Positions 1-10,274 of a DNA stretch of 64,000 bases are shown piece after piece (the first letter of the stretch is position 1; every line of letters starts with the position of its first letter). The notes under the pieces are model-generated. The model saw only the letters and a program-made list of their open reading frames with translations, did not search any database and was not told the origin of the DNA. The position numbers and the translations under genes are program-made. The stretch spans positions 372,001-436,000 of the forward strand of contig NZ_JAJBZT010000001.1 in NCBI RefSeq assembly GCF_020564625.1, given 5' to 3'. The DNA is from Leeia speluncae (lineage in GTDB: Bacteria > Pseudomonadota > Gammaproteobacteria > Burkholderiales > Leeiaceae).

Positions 1-1
1 A

Positions 2-241
2 ATTGGCACAGGAAAAGTGGCTAGTCCTGAATATGCGCAAAAAGTACACAGTTTTATACGCAATATGATAGCTACTGTCGATAAAACGATAGCGAATCAA
101 ACAAAAATTCTATATGGGGGTAGCGTCAAAGCCGAAAATGCGGCACAATTGAGAGCTATGCCTGATATCGATGGAGCATTGGTTGGGGGCGCGTCTCTGG
201 TTGCGGAACAGTTTGCAGGCATTTGCCGAAACTTCCGATAA
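2..241 (+). CDS. tpiA: Triosephosphate isomerase, C-terminal part (truncated by window start)
   Basis: Interconverts dihydroxyacetone phosphate and glyceraldehyde 3-phosphate in glycolysis. The open frame enters from the window edge and reads [13 protein letters not shown], the loop-6 region of the family. It continues with [13 protein letters not shown], the phosphate-binding segment, and ALVGGASL near the C-terminus. The catalytic Lys, His and Glu lie upstream of the window. It ends 16 bp before secG; the tpiA-secG pair is common in Proteobacteria. Confidence 0.95.
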   Translation: MGTGKVASPEYAQKVHSFIRNMIATVDKTIANQTKILYGGSVKAENAAQLRAMPDIDGALVGGASLVAEQFAGICRNFR

Positions 242-257
242 ACGGTAGAATAATGAT

Positions 258-599
258 ATGGAATGGTTAAAAACACTGTTGTTATTGGTTAATGTCGGTT
301 CGGCATTGGTAGTGATTGCTTTGGTGCTTTTGCAGCAAGGTAAGGGTGCTGATATGGGGGCCGCATTTGGCTCTGGCACATCAGGAAGTTTGTTTGGGGC
401 CTCGGGTTCTGCTAACTTTTTGAGCCGTGGAACTGCAATTGCAGCAACGGTGTTTTTTGCTAGTTCATTAGGTCTTTCTATGGTGGCTTCACAGAAAGTG
501 TCATCTGGCAGTGTGATGTCACAAAGTGTAGCACCAGCTTCTGTTGGTGTGGCGGCGTCGGAAAAGCCGGCAAGTGCTGCGCAGCAGATTCCAAATTAA
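258..599 (+). CDS. secG: Preprotein translocase subunit SecG
   Basis: Small inner-membrane subunit of the SecYEG channel. The 113-residue protein has two hydrophobic helices (about residues 5-23 and 54-76). Between them lies the conserved glycine-rich stretch [15 protein letters not shown], followed by [13 protein letters not shown], both typical of SecG. The C-terminal tail is Ala/Ser-rich and probably disordered. It sits between tpiA and tRNA-Leu, the usual betaproteobacterial arrangement. Confidence 0.95.
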   Translation: MEWLKTLLLLVNVGSALVVIALVLLQQGKGADMGAAFGSGTSGSLFGASGSANFLSRGTAIAATVFFASSLGLSMVASQKVSSGSVMSQSVAPASVGVAASEKPASAAQQIPN

Positions 600-604
600 T
601 GCAT

Positions 605-624
605 CTCCTCCTTAATTGGAGGAG
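605..624 (+). terminator. Stem-loop after secG
   Basis: CTCCTCC, loop TTAATT, GGAGGAG: a perfect 7-bp stem just after the secG stop. No U-tract follows, so it may act as a processing or stability hairpin ahead of tRNA-Leu rather than as a strong intrinsic terminator. Confidence 0.4.
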
Positions 625-649
625 TAAAGCAGTTCAGTAGTAAGCAAGT

Positions 650-735
650 GCCGACATGGTGAAATTGGTAGACACGCTATCTTGAGGGGGTAGTGGCCTA
701 TGGCTGTGTGAGTTCGAGTCTCACTGTCGGCACCA
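650..735 (+). tRNA. tRNA-Leu (anticodon GAG)
   Basis: Starts GCCGACA and ends TGTCGGC plus ACCA, a 7-bp acceptor stem with encoded CCA. The anticodon stem CUAUC/GGUAG encloses loop UUGAGGG, giving anticodon GAG. A long variable arm (type II tRNA) and the GTTCGAGTC T-loop are present. It lies between secG and nuoA and may be co-transcribed with them. Confidence 0.95.
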
Positions 736-780
736 TCATTTCTTATAAGCAAAAACCCGGTTTGGGGTGTTGGGGGCGGT

Positions 781-1137
781 ATGTTGCAGCAATATTTTCC
801 CGTTTTGCTCTTTGTCCTAGTAGGTCTGGCCGTAGGTGTTGGTCCGATTTTGCTAGGTTCCTTGGTGGGTCCTAATCGCCCAGATTCTGAAAAAATTTCT
901 GCCTATGAATGCGGTTTTGCTGCATTTGAAGATGCTCGCATGCAGTTTGATGTGCGCTATTATTTGGTGGCAATTTTGTTTATTGTATTTGACTTGGAAA
1001 CAGCCTTCTTGGTTCCTTGGGCAATTTCTATTAAAGAAATTGGATTCCTAGGATTTGTTTCTATGTTGATCTTTATCGCAGAATTTGTGGTTGGATTTGT
1101 TTATCTTTGGAAAAAAGGTGCGCTGGAATGGGAATAG
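781..1137 (+). CDS. nuoA: NADH-quinone oxidoreductase subunit A
   Basis: Membrane subunit of respiratory complex I, near the quinone-site junction. The 118-residue protein has three transmembrane helices (about 8-28, 63-83, 90-110). The family loop [20 protein letters not shown] lies between the first two and carries the conserved Cys. It is the first gene of the nuo operon; its end overlaps the start of nuoB by 10 bp. Confidence 0.96.
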   Translation: MLQQYFPVLLFVLVGLAVGVGPILLGSLVGPNRPDSEKISAYECGFAAFEDARMQFDVRYYLVAILFIVFDLETAFLVPWAISIKEIGFLGFVSMLIFIAEFVVGFVYLWKKGALEWE

Positions 1138-1610
1138 ATGGCGTATTGGAAAAGGGTTTTATTACAACATCTGCAGATACGGTGTTGAATTGGACTCGAA
1201 CCGGTTCTCTTTGGCCAATGACATTTGGTCTTGCCTGTTGTGCGGTTGAGATGATGCATGCTGGCGCAGCAAGATATGACTTAGACCGTTTTGGTATTAT
1301 CTTTCGTCCGAGTCCAAGACAATCTGACCTAATGATTGTTGCTGGTACATTGTGTAATAAAATGGCTCCTGCCTTGCGCAAAGTTTATGACCAGATGGCT
1401 GAGCCTCGCTGGGTCCTTTCGATGGGCTCCTGTGCAAACGGTGGTGGCTATTATCATTACTCTTATTCTGTTGTTAGGGGTTGTGATCGTATTGTTCCTG
1501 TAGATGTTTATGTGCCAGGCTGTCCACCGACTGCTGAAGCATTGCTGTACGGTTTGATTCAGTTGCAAAGCAAAATCAGACGTACAAGTACGATTGCAAG
1601 GCAGGGTTAA
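1128..1610 (+). CDS. nuoB: NADH-quinone oxidoreductase subunit B
   Basis: Peripheral subunit of complex I that binds the terminal [4Fe-4S] cluster N2, which passes electrons to quinone. The motif [10 protein letters not shown] gives the adjacent cysteines; the remaining ligands are in [10 protein letters not shown] and [14 protein letters not shown]. The start [11 protein letters not shown] was chosen because it matches the family N-terminus. An in-frame upstream start at 1107 would lie further inside nuoA. Product about 160 residues. Confidence 0.95.
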   Translation: MGIDGVLEKGFITTSADTVLNWTRTGSLWPMTFGLACCAVEMMHAGAARYDLDRFGIIFRPSPRQSDLMIVAGTLCNKMAPALRKVYDQMAEPRWVLSMGSCANGGGYYHYSYSVVRGCDRIVPVDVYVPGCPPTAEALLYGLIQLQSKIRRTSTIARQG

Positions 1611-1613
1611 TCA

Positions 1614-2207
1614 ATGGCGCAAAATAATACTCGTCTTATTCAATCGCTAAAGTCTGTACTTGGCGATTTTCTTATTTCTGATTCAGTTCAGGCAGATCAA
1701 TTAACGATTGTTGTAAAAGCAAGTGCACTTAAAGCGGCGATGACTGGTCTGCGTGATCATCAGGACCTTCAGTTTGATCAGTGCATTGATGTCTGTGGTG
1801 TTGACTACAGTGCTTACGCTGATGGAGCTTGGGATGGTAAGCGCTTTGCAGTTGTTTATCATTTGCTTTCTGTAAAGCTAAATCAACGTTTACGTGTGCG
1901 TGTGTTCTGCGAAGACGACAATCTTCCTGCGGTTGATTCTGTTTTAGATGTTTGGACATCGGTAAGCTGGTTTGAGCGCGAAGCATTTGACTTGTATGGA
2001 ATTGTGTTTGTTGGCCATCCAGACCTTCGTCGGATTTTGACCGATTATGGTTTTGTCGGACATCCGTTTAGGAAGGATTTCCCAGTTTCTGGTAACGTAG
2101 AAATGCGCTATGACGAAGTTGCTAAGCGTGTGGTTTATCAAGCTGTGACTATCGAACCAAGAGAAAATACACCACGTATTGTACGCGAGGAGGGTTACGG
2201 TGGCTGA
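1614..2207 (+). CDS. nuoC: NADH-quinone oxidoreductase subunit C (30 kDa)
   Basis: Peripheral-arm structural subunit of complex I. The 197-residue protein carries the 30-kDa subunit signature around [25 protein letters not shown], then [12 protein letters not shown]. It is separate from nuoD, as is usual in betaproteobacteria (these are fused in E. coli). Its 3' end overlaps the start of nuoD by 8 bp, suggesting translational coupling. Confidence 0.95.
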   Translation: MAQNNTRLIQSLKSVLGDFLISDSVQADQLTIVVKASALKAAMTGLRDHQDLQFDQCIDVCGVDYSAYADGAWDGKRFAVVYHLLSVKLNQRLRVRVFCEDDNLPAVDSVLDVWTSVSWFEREAFDLYGIVFVGHPDLRRILTDYGFVGHPFRKDFPVSGNVEMRYDEVAKRVVYQAVTIEPRENTPRIVREEGYGG

Positions 2208-3453
2208 AATCCGTAATTACACGATCAACTTTGGTCCACAGCACCCATCAGCTCACGGTGTATTGCGACTAATTCTTGAACTAGACGGTGAAGTTGTTCA
2301 ACGTGCTGATCCGCATATTGGTTTGTTGCACCGCGCAACAGAGAAATTAGCAGAAACTAGAACATTTATTCAAAGTGTTCCTTACATGGATCGTCTCGAC
2401 TATGTGTCGATGATGTGTAATGAACATGCGTATGTGATGGCAATTGAAAACCTATTGGGAGTTCAAGTGCCTGAGCGTGCTCAGTATATTCGTGTAATGT
2501 TTGACGAAATTACTCGAATTCTAAATCACCTATTATGGATTGGCGCTCATGCACTAGATATTGGTGCGATGACCGTTTTCTTATACGCATTCCGTGAGCG
2601 TGAAGACCTAATGGACTGCTATGAAGCAGTTTCAGGTGCTCGTATGCATGCCGCATACTATCGTCCTGGCGGTGTGTATAGGGATCTTCCAGATTCAATG
2701 CCTCAGTATGAAGTGTCAAAACTTAAAAATGCTGAAGCAATTAGGAAATTAAATGAAAATCGACAAGGTTCCTTGTTAGATTTTATTGAGGATTTCACTA
2801 ATCGTTTTCCAAAGTGTGTAGACGATTACGAAACTTTGCTAACAGATAACCGTATCTGGAAGCAGCGTACAGTTGACATTGGTATTGTTTCTCCTGAACG
2901 TGCACTTTCTTTAGGCTTGACTGGACCAATGTTGCGAGGTTCCGGCTTTGCTTGGGATTTACGCAAGAAACAACCATATGAAGTATATGACCGTATGGAA
3001 TTTGATATTCCAGTTGGGAAGAACGGTGACTGTTACGATCGTTATTTAGTTCGTGTTGCAGAAATGCGCGAATCAAACAAAATCGTTCAGCAATGTGTGA
3101 AGTGGTTAAAAAATAACCCTGGTCCAGTAATCACCAATGATCATAAAGTGGCTCCACCATCACGTCTTGATATGAAGACAAACATGGAAGAGTTAATTCA
3201 CCACTTCAAGCTATTCTCTGAAGGTATGCATGTGCCTGCTGGTGAGACCTATGCAGCAGTTGAGCATCCTAAGGGTGAGTTTGGTATTTATATGATCAGT
3301 GATGGTGCAAATAAGCCATATCGCTTGAAAATCAGAGCACCGGGCTTCTCGCATCTAGCAGCTTTGGATGAAATGGCTAGGGGGCACATGATTGCTGACG
3401 TAGTAGCCATCATTGGTACTCAGGATATCGTGTTTGGGGAGATTGACAGATAA
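2200..3453 (+). CDS. nuoD: NADH-quinone oxidoreductase subunit D (49 kDa)
   Basis: Peripheral subunit forming much of the quinone-binding pocket with NuoB. The GTG start at 2200 gives [20 protein letters not shown], the expected N-terminus. It has an AGGAGG Shine-Dalgarno about 7 nt upstream. The longer frame from 2179 adds residues unlike the family. [14 protein letters not shown] and [14 protein letters not shown] are diagnostic, and the 417-residue length is normal. The stop overlaps the nuoE start. Confidence 0.95.
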   Translation: MAEIRNYTINFGPQHPSAHGVLRLILELDGEVVQRADPHIGLLHRATEKLAETRTFIQSVPYMDRLDYVSMMCNEHAYVMAIENLLGVQVPERAQYIRVMFDEITRILNHLLWIGAHALDIGAMTVFLYAFREREDLMDCYEAVSGARMHAAYYRPGGVYRDLPDSMPQYEVSKLKNAEAIRKLNENRQGSLLDFIEDFTNRFPKCVDDYETLLTDNRIWKQRTVDIGIVSPERALSLGLTGPMLRGSGFAWDLRKKQPYEVYDRMEFDIPVGKNGDCYDRYLVRVAEMRESNKIVQQCVKWLKNNPGPVITNDHKVAPPSRLDMKTNMEELIHHFKLFSEGMHVPAGETYAAVEHPKGEFGIYMISDGANKPYRLKIRAPGFSHLAALDEMARGHMIADVVAIIGTQDIVFGEIDR

Positions 3454-3938
3454 TGTTAACCGCTGAATCTCTAGCAAAAATTGATTTTGAAGTTGCAAAA
3501 TACCCAGCTGCAAATAAGCAGTCTGCTGTAATGGGTGCGCTTCGTATTGCACAACAAGAAAAAGGTTGGTTGGCGACAGAAACAATTGAGTTTGTCGCTA
3601 ATTATTTGGATATCCCAGCAATCGCTGCTTATGAAGTCGCTACTTTTTACAATATGTACGACTTGAAGCCTGTTGGTAAATTCAAGTTAACAGTTTGTAC
3701 CAATCTGCCATGTGCATTAGGCGGTGGAGTAGCTGCTGCAGACTATATCAAATCTAAACTGGGCATTGGTTTTGGAGAAACAACTCCTGATGGAAAATTC
3801 ACTTTGGTTGAAGGTGAATGCATGGGAGCCTGTGGTGATGCGCCAGTATTGTTGGTAAACAATCATTCTATGTGTAGTTTTATGTCAAAAGAAGCGATTG
3901 ACGCAAAACTAGCAGAACTTGCGAAATTGGGTAGCTGA
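3453..3938 (+). CDS. nuoE: NADH-quinone oxidoreductase subunit E (24 kDa)
   Basis: Peripheral subunit with the [2Fe-2S] cluster N1a, partner of NuoF in the NADH-oxidising module. The thioredoxin-like fold carries its four cluster cysteines in [11 protein letters not shown] and [11 protein letters not shown]. The start codon overlaps the nuoD stop by one base, and 161 residues is normal. nuoF follows after 2 bp. Confidence 0.95.
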   Translation: MLTAESLAKIDFEVAKYPAANKQSAVMGALRIAQQEKGWLATETIEFVANYLDIPAIAAYEVATFYNMYDLKPVGKFKLTVCTNLPCALGGGVAAADYIKSKLGIGFGETTPDGKFTLVEGECMGACGDAPVLLVNNHSMCSFMSKEAIDAKLAELAKLGS

Positions 3939-3940
3939 TT

Positions 3941-5236
3941 ATGGCGATCTTCGAAAAAGGCATTATTTTTGAAGGTGTTGACACCTCAGACCAGTCCTGT
4001 TGGACGCTAGCAGCTTATCAAGCTCGCGGTGGTTATTCTGCGCTAAGAAAATTGGTAGAAAATAAAACTCCTCAAGATGAAGTGATTGCAGAAGTTAAAA
4101 ACTCATCTTTACGTGGTCGAGGTGGTGCTGGTTTTCCTACCGGTCTTAAATGGAGTTTCATGCCACGTTCATTTCCGGGTGACAAGTATGTGGTTTGTAA
4201 CTCAGATGAGGGTGAGCCAGGTACTTTTAAAGACCGCGACATTATGTGGTATAACCCACATGCCTTGATCGAAGGTATGATTATTGCAGCCTATGCGATG
4301 GGTGTTAAAACAGGTTATAACTACATTCACGGCGAGATCTTTGAGGTTTACGAGCGGTTTGAAGCTGCCTTGGCAGAAGCAAGAGCTGCGGGTTTACTTG
4401 GCGATAATATTTTAGGGTCAGAGTTTTCTTTCGACTTATTTGCCCACCATGGTTATGGCGCATACATTTGCGGTGAAGAAACTGCATTGTTAGAGTCTTT
4501 AGAGGGTAAAAAAGGCCAGCCTCGCTTTAAGCCACCTTTCCCTGCTAGTTTTGGTTTGTATGGCAAACCAACAACAATTAACAATACTGAATCTTTTGCT
4601 TCAGTGCCATTCATTATTAAAGATGGTGCTACTAACTTCCTAGAAGCAGGTAAGCCAAATAACGGTGGTACTAAGCTATTCTCGATTTCAGGTCATGTTA
4701 ATCGCCCTGGCAATTATGAAATTCCATTAGGAACGCCATTTGCTGCCTTGCTAGAAATGGCTGGCGGTATGAAAAATGGTAAAAAATTAAAAGCAGTCAT
4801 CCCTGGTGGTTCATCCGCTCCGGTTTTACCTGGCGAAGTAATGATGGACTTAACAATGGATTATGACTCAATTAGCAAAGCTGGGTCTATGTTGGGCTCT
4901 GGTGCCGTGATTGTGATGAATGAAGATGTATGTATGGTCAAAGCGCTAGAGCGTCTTGCATATTTCTATCATGAAGAATCATGTGGGCAATGTACGCCAT
5001 GCCGTGAAGGTACTGGTTGGTTGTATAGAGTTATTCACCGAATCGAAAATGGCCTTGGTCGTCCTGACGATTTAGATTTGCTTACCTCGGTTGGTAACAA
5101 CATGGCGGGTAAAACAATCTGTGCATTAGCTGATGCAGCTGTTTTCCCTGTGCGAAGCTTTACTAAGCATTTCCGTCAAGAGTTCGAGTATCACATTGAA
5201 AATAAGAAATGTCTTGTTGACCATAAGTGGTTTTAA
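3941..5236 (+). CDS. nuoF: NADH-quinone oxidoreductase subunit F (51 kDa)
   Basis: NADH- and FMN-binding subunit that oxidises NADH and carries the N3 [4Fe-4S] cluster. The glycine-rich NADH site is [13 protein letters not shown] and the FMN-site segment is [15 protein letters not shown]. The cluster ligands are [12 protein letters not shown] plus a downstream Cys (KTICALAD). At 431 residues it is full length. A 63-bp spacer separates it from nuoG. Confidence 0.96.
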   Translation: MAIFEKGIIFEGVDTSDQSCWTLAAYQARGGYSALRKLVENKTPQDEVIAEVKNSSLRGRGGAGFPTGLKWSFMPRSFPGDKYVVCNSDEGEPGTFKDRDIMWYNPHALIEGMIIAAYAMGVKTGYNYIHGEIFEVYERFEAALAEARAAGLLGDNILGSEFSFDLFAHHGYGAYICGEETALLESLEGKKGQPRFKPPFPASFGLYGKPTTINNTESFASVPFIIKDGATNFLEAGKPNNGGTKLFSISGHVNRPGNYEIPLGTPFAALLEMAGGMKNGKKLKAVIPGGSSAPVLPGEVMMDLTMDYDSISKAGSMLGSGAVIVMNEDVCMVKALERLAYFYHEESCGQCTPCREGTGWLYRVIHRIENGLGRPDDLDLLTSVGNNMAGKTICALADAAVFPVRSFTKHFRQEFEYHIENKKCLVDHKWF

Positions 5237-5299
5237 TTAGAAATTTTTGAAATTGTGGTTGAGTAATCAAACTCTTCGAATTTTATCTAGGTAGTCGCG

Positions 5300-7624
5300 A
5301 TGCTTGAAATTGAAATTAACGGACAACAACTGACAGTGGAAACTGGCAGTACAGTGATGGATGCGGCCAATCAGGCTGGCGTTTATATCCCTCATTTTTG
5401 TTATCACAAAAAACTATCCATTGCGGCTAACTGTCGTATGTGTTTGGTTGAGGTTGAGAAAGCACCTAAGCCTTTACCAGCCTGTGCAACCCCAGTTACT
5501 GACGGAATGAAGGTTAAGACACACTCTGAATTGGCTGCAAAAGCTCAGAAAGGTGTGATGGAGTTCTTGCTGATTAATCATCCTTTAGATTGCCCTATTT
5601 GCGATCAAGGTGGTGAATGTCAGTTGCAAGATTTAGCAGTTGGTTACGGCAACGTTTCTTCGCGCTATGAAGAAGAAAAACGTGTAGTACCCAATAAAGA
5701 TCTAGGTCCGTTAATTAGTACAGATATGACGCGTTGTATCCACTGTACTAGATGTGTTCGCTTTGGTGATGAAATCGCCGGACGCATGGAACTTGGCATG
5801 GCCAACCGTGGTGAGCACTCTGAAATTATGCCTTTTATTTCTAAATCGGTAGATTCAGAGTTATCTGGCAACATGATTGATCTCTGCCCTGTTGGAGCGC
5901 TAACAAGTAAGCCTTTCCGTTATAGCGCAAGGACATGGGAACTATCACGTCGTAAGTCTGTTGCACCACATGATGGTCTTGGATCAAATATCATTGTTCA
6001 AGTAAAACATAATCGTGTCTACCGTGTCTTACCATTCGAAAATGAATCGATCAATGAATGTTGGATCTCTGATCGTGACCGTTTCTCGTATGAAGCATTA
6101 AATTCTGCAGATCGTTTGACTAAGCCAATGATCAAGCAGGGTGGTGAGTGGAAAGAGGTGTCTTGGACTCAGGTGCTTGAGTACGTTGCTCATGCTTTGC
6201 TCGATATTCGAAGAAATTCAGGAGCGCAGGCAATTTCAGGTTTGGTTTCTGAAACAAGTACAACTGAAGAAATGTATCTATTTAACAAGCTGCTGAAAGG
6301 CTTGGGCGTAGATGCAATTCATTCTAAATTACGTGTTAGTGATCAGCAGGGTCTTCAATTATCCCAAGGTGCAACATGGTTAGGTCTACCTATTGCTGAA
6401 TTTAGCAGTCTAGATGCCGCTTTGCTCGTCGGAAGCAACTTGCGTAAGGAATATCCGTTGCTTGCAGCGCGTATTCGTAATGCGGTAAAGCATGGTGCTA
6501 AAGTATCTTCAATCAATGCACAAAACACTGTGCAACATATTAAATATGCTGCAAATGTTTCTGTTAAGTCATCTGCCTACACCACTGAATTACTCAAAGT
6601 TTTAAAAGCTGTTAATGCGATTAAACCTTTCGACTCTGGTGTACTGGCTGCTGCAGCCGATTTGCAAATTGATGCATCCCATCAAGTGATTGCTGAGTCG
6701 TTGGTTAGTGGTGAGAAAAAGATTGTATTGCTTGGTGCAGAAGCTCAAATGGCTACCAACGCATCTTCTGTTCTTATGATCGCTAACGAAATTGCCGCAG
6801 TTACTGGTGCTGTTGTTTCTGTTCCTCCATTGGCCGGAAATACGATTGGTGCGTCTGTAGCTGGAATCAATTCTAAAGTTGCAACTGATCATATTTATAA
6901 TGATTCAAAACAAGCTTATGTTTTATATGGCGTAGAGCCAGAATCAGACGTCTATAACCCATTGCTAACTTTAGCTGCTCTTTCTAAAGCTAAGACAGTA
7001 GTTTCTTTCACCGCATTTAAGTCTGAATCATTGTTGAACTGTGCAGATGTGCTTATTCCTGTAACTCCATTTACAGAAACTGCAGGTAGCTTTGTAAATG
7101 GTGAAGGTGTCAGCCAATCGTTCAATGGTGTTGTTAAACCATTGGCTGAAGCCCGTCCTGGTTGGAAGGTTTTACGAGTCTTAGCTGATGTATTAGAGCT
7201 TCAAGACTTTAACTACGAATCTGTAGATGAAGTGCGTTCTGCTATTACACAATTGCAAAGTATTTCAAATATCCTAAGTAATAAAGTTGCTGATGCCGAA
7301 CTAAAAACATCAGCGACTAGTGAATTACAGCGTAATGGTTCTGTTGGTATATATAGTGCTGATGGTCTAGTTCGCCGTGCCGAGTCATTACAACAAACTG
7401 CGGATGCATTTAAACCAGTCGCATTTGTGAATAGCACAACAGCTAATAACCTAAAATTATCTGGTGCAGTAAAAGTAAAATTAACTCAGTCTGGCAAATC
7501 TATCGTGGTTAATTTGCAAGTTGATGAGTCTATTGCTGACCAAGTAGTTGCTTACCCTTCAGCTATTAATGAAGCTTATGCACTTGGCGGTCTATTCGAC
7601 TCAATTGAAGTGGAGCGAGTATAA
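5300..7624 (+). CDS. nuoG: NADH-quinone oxidoreductase subunit G (75 kDa)
   Basis: Iron-sulfur subunit relaying electrons from NuoF. N-terminal [2Fe-2S] ferredoxin domain (ligands near HFCYH, CRMCLVE and ACATPV). Next comes the His/Cys cluster [14 protein letters not shown] and the [4Fe-4S] motif [10 protein letters not shown], then a molybdopterin-oxidoreductase-like domain. The C-terminal third is more divergent, as usual for the family. 774 residues; nuoH begins 2 bp after the stop. Confidence 0.95.
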   Translation: MLEIEINGQQLTVETGSTVMDAANQAGVYIPHFCYHKKLSIAANCRMCLVEVEKAPKPLPACATPVTDGMKVKTHSELAAKAQKGVMEFLLINHPLDCPICDQGGECQLQDLAVGYGNVSSRYEEEKRVVPNKDLGPLISTDMTRCIHCTRCVRFGDEIAGRMELGMANRGEHSEIMPFISKSVDSELSGNMIDLCPVGALTSKPFRYSARTWELSRRKSVAPHDGLGSNIIVQVKHNRVYRVLPFENESINECWISDRDRFSYEALNSADRLTKPMIKQGGEWKEVSWTQVLEYVAHALLDIRRNSGAQAISGLVSETSTTEEMYLFNKLLKGLGVDAIHSKLRVSDQQGLQLSQGATWLGLPIAEFSSLDAALLVGSNLRKEYPLLAARIRNAVKHGAKVSSINAQNTVQHIKYAANVSVKSSAYTTELLKVLKAVNAIKPFDSGVLAAAADLQIDASHQVIAESLVSGEKKIVLLGAEAQMATNASSVLMIANEIAAVTGAVVSVPPLAGNTIGASVAGINSKVATDHIYNDSKQAYVLYGVEPESDVYNPLLTLAALSKAKTVVSFTAFKSESLLNCADVLIPVTPFTETAGSFVNGEGVSQSFNGVVKPLAEARPGWKVLRVLADVLELQDFNYESVDEVRSAITQLQSISNILSNKVADAELKTSATSELQRNGSVGIYSADGLVRRAESLQQTADAFKPVAFVNSTTANNLKLSGAVKVKLTQSGKSIVVNLQVDESIADQVVAYPSAINEAYALGGLFDSIEVERV

Positions 7625-7626
7625 GC

Positions 7627-8670
7627 ATGGAATTTCTTCAAGGAATTATCGGCAATCACGATATTGCTTTAACTGTGTGGACGCTATTAAAGATCGTCGG
7701 CATTGTTTTGCCTTTGTTGCTCTCTGTCGCCTATTTAACGCTTGCTGAGCGTAAGGTTATTGGCTACATGCAAATTCGTATTGGGCCAAACCGTGTTGGT
7801 CCTTTAGGTTTGTTGCAACCAATTGCAGATGCAATTAAGTTGTTGAGTAAAGAAATTGTTCTGCCAGCAAAGTCTGACAAATTCTTGTTTTTGTTAGCCC
7901 CAGTACTGACAATTATGCCTGCTATTGCAGTATGGGCAGTCGTTCCGTTTGAGCCTGGCGTTGTACTTGCTGACATTGATGCTGGTTTGCTATTTGTATT
8001 AGCAATTTCTTCGATGGGCGTCTACGGTGTAATTGTCGCTGGATGGGCTTCTAACTCTAAGTATGCTTTTTTGGGTGCGCTTCGTTCGGCTGCTCAAATG
8101 GTTTCTTATGAAGTTGCGATGGGACTTTCACTTGTTGGTGTTTTAATGGTTTCAGGCACTTTGAACTTATCTGGAATCGTAAATCAACAAGCAGTGCATC
8201 TTGGCGGGAGCATTTTAGGATGGAATTGGTTGCCGCTGTTTCCATTATTCCTTGTTTACCTAATTTCTGGTGTAGCAGAAACTAACCGTCATCCATTTGA
8301 TGTTGCGGAAGGCGAATCAGAAATTGTTGCTGGTTTCCACGTAGAATATTCTGGTATGGCATTCGCTATCTTCTTCCTTGGCGAATATGCAAACATGATT
8401 CTAATCTCAGGTCTAACTGCGATTATGTTCTTAGGTGGCTGGTTATCTCCATTTCCAGCATCGTGGGGAATTATTGGGCAAGCAAGTTTCTTGTGGCTTT
8501 TGTTTAAGATAGCTGCAGTACTCTTCTTCTTCTTATGGATTCGTGCAACCTTTCCTCGTTATCGTTATGACCAAATTATGCGATTGGGCTGGAAAATTTT
8601 CATTCCTGTAACATTGGTTTGGGTGCTGCTAATTGCGTGTATCATGCAAACTGAATTTTCTCCTTGGTAA
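7627..8670 (+). CDS. nuoH: NADH-quinone oxidoreductase subunit H
   Basis: Membrane subunit at the quinone entry site, linking the peripheral arm to the proton-pumping arm. The 347-residue protein has about eight transmembrane helices. Signatures are [23 protein letters not shown]-type (matrix-side loop) and [20 protein letters not shown], which contains the conserved glutamates of the E-channel. Confidence 0.96.
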   Translation: MEFLQGIIGNHDIALTVWTLLKIVGIVLPLLLSVAYLTLAERKVIGYMQIRIGPNRVGPLGLLQPIADAIKLLSKEIVLPAKSDKFLFLLAPVLTIMPAIAVWAVVPFEPGVVLADIDAGLLFVLAISSMGVYGVIVAGWASNSKYAFLGALRSAAQMVSYEVAMGLSLVGVLMVSGTLNLSGIVNQQAVHLGGSILGWNWLPLFPLFLVYLISGVAETNRHPFDVAEGESEIVAGFHVEYSGMAFAIFFLGEYANMILISGLTAIMFLGGWLSPFPASWGIIGQASFLWLLFKIAAVLFFFLWIRATFPRYRYDQIMRLGWKIFIPVTLVWVLLIACIMQTEFSPW

Positions 8671-8693
8671 TGAGTGGGTTAGGATAAGAATAA

Positions 8694-9182
8694 ATGAAAC
8701 CAGTTTCTAATTTTTTCAAAACTTTCCTGCTGTATGAGATGGTCCAGGGTATGCGTGTTACCTGGAGACACTTCTTTGCAAGGAAAATTACCGTTCAATT
8801 TCCAGAAGAGAAAACGCCGCAATCTCCACGCTTTCGTGGTTTGCATGCATTGCGTCGTTATCCAAATGGTGAAGAGCGCTGTATTGCCTGTAAATTGTGT
8901 GAAGCTGTTTGCCCAGCAATGGCGATCACGATCGAATCTGAAAAGCGTGACGATGGTACAAGACGTACCACTAAATACGATATTGATTTAACAAAGTGTA
9001 TTTTCTGTGGTTTTTGCGAAGAGTCATGTCCAGTTGACTCGATTGTGGAAACGCGTGTTCTTGAATATCACGGAGAAAAACGTGGTGATTTGTATTATAC
9101 AAAACCGATGCTTTTAGCTGTTGGTGATAAGTATGAAGCGCAAATCGCAAAAGATCGTGAAACTGACGCTAAATATCGCTAA
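8694..9182 (+). CDS. nuoI: NADH-quinone oxidoreductase subunit I
   Basis: Peripheral subunit with two [4Fe-4S] clusters (N6a, N6b) passing electrons toward NuoB. The two ferredoxin motifs are [12 protein letters not shown] and [12 protein letters not shown]. The 162-residue protein begins with an amphipathic N-terminus as in other betaproteobacterial NuoI. It follows nuoH after 23 bp. Confidence 0.96.
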   Translation: MKPVSNFFKTFLLYEMVQGMRVTWRHFFARKITVQFPEEKTPQSPRFRGLHALRRYPNGEERCIACKLCEAVCPAMAITIESEKRDDGTRRTTKYDIDLTKCIFCGFCEESCPVDSIVETRVLEYHGEKRGDLYYTKPMLLAVGDKYEAQIAKDRETDAKYR

Positions 9183-9223
9183 TTAAGATTTGGCATTATC
9201 TAGTTTTCTTAGAGTAAATTGAG

Positions 9224-9862
9224 ATGACCTTTCAAGATATCGTTTTTGTCGTATTCTCTGTGATCATGTTGCTATCTGGTCTTAGAGTAGTGACAGCAAA
9301 GAACCCGGTGCATGCAGCTTTATTTTTAGTGCTCACCTTTGTGTCAGCTAGTGCACTGTGGCTATTAATAGAAGCAGAATTCTTAGGCATTGGCTTAGTT
9401 CTGATTTATGTAGGCGCAGTGATGGTTCTGTTCCTATTTGTTGTGATGATGCTAAATGTTGATGTTGAAGTGTTACGGCATGGTTTTTGGAAGAACTTAC
9501 CACTAGCTTGTGTAGTAGCAGCCATCATGGTTTCTGAGCTAATTTTATTAATCAAGGCGCGTGGTGCTGACGTTGCTTCGACAGTGGATGTGATGCATAC
9601 CGCTAGTAACAGTAAATTGCTAGGTAAACTTCTATACTCAGAGTTTATTTATCCTTTCGAAATTGCTGCGATTATTCTGCTTGTAGCCCTTGTTGCTGCA
9701 GTTGGTCTTACTTTCCGTAAGCGCAAAGATAGTAAATATGTTGATCCAGGCAAACAATCTAAAGCTTCTAGTAAAGATCGCATTAAATTGGTTTCTATGT
9801 CTGCTGAAAAGTTTGTCGTTGTCGAAGAGCCGGCCGCTGAACAAACTGATGTTCAACAATAA
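9224..9862 (+). CDS. nuoJ: NADH-quinone oxidoreductase subunit J
   Basis: Membrane-arm subunit with five predicted helices. Helix 3 carries the conserved FLGIGLVLIYVGAVMVLFLF segment, including the pi-bulge region important for coupling. The 212-residue protein has a charged cytoplasmic C-terminal tail (RKRKDSKYVDPGKQSKASS onward) that is likely flexible. Confidence 0.95.
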   Translation: MTFQDIVFVVFSVIMLLSGLRVVTAKNPVHAALFLVLTFVSASALWLLIEAEFLGIGLVLIYVGAVMVLFLFVVMMLNVDVEVLRHGFWKNLPLACVVAAIMVSELILLIKARGADVASTVDVMHTASNSKLLGKLLYSEFIYPFEIAAIILLVALVAAVGLTFRKRKDSKYVDPGKQSKASSKDRIKLVSMSAEKFVVVEEPAAEQTDVQQ

Positions 9863-9881
9863 TTCATAAGGATCTGTTGAA

Positions 9882-10187
9882 ATGATAACGTTAACCAACT
9901 ACCTGACCGTAGCAGCTGTATTGTTTGCTATCGGTGTACTTGGCATCTTTATGAATAGAAAAAACTTGATTATTCTCTTGATGTCGATAGAGATGGTTTT
10001 GTTGGCGGTAAATATTAATTTTGTCGCTTTTTCGCAGTTCCTGCATGATATGGCCGGTCAATTGTTTGTCTTCTTTATTTTGACTGTAGCTGCAGCTGAG
10101 TCTGCGATTGGCCTTGCAATTCTTGTGGTGCTATTTAGGAATCTTAATAGTATCAATGTTGAGGAATTGGAATCTCTTAAAGGCTGA
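9882..10187 (+). CDS. nuoK: NADH-quinone oxidoreductase subunit K
   Basis: Small membrane subunit (101 residues, three helices). It contains the conserved membrane glutamates in [14 protein letters not shown] and [14 protein letters not shown], which are part of the proton path. The start follows nuoJ by 19 bp. Confidence 0.96.
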   Translation: MITLTNYLTVAAVLFAIGVLGIFMNRKNLIILLMSIEMVLLAVNINFVAFSQFLHDMAGQLFVFFILTVAAAESAIGLAILVVLFRNLNSINVEELESLKG

Positions 10188-10218
10188 TCCATTTTCGGTT
10201 ATTTAAAGTTCGATGGTT

Positions 10219-10241
10219 GTAGGAGAGCTTGGCTCTTCTAC
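10219..10241 (+). promoter_or_regulatory. Hairpin in the nuoK-nuoL spacer
   Basis: GTAGGAGAGC, loop TTG, GCTCTTCTAC: a 10-bp stem with one mismatch in the 87-bp gap between nuoK and nuoL. No U-tract follows, so it is more likely an mRNA processing or stability element that could set different levels of the antiporter-like subunits downstream. Confidence 0.4.
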
Positions 10242-10274
10242 TAATCTGATAAACAAACTGGCAAGAAATTCGAT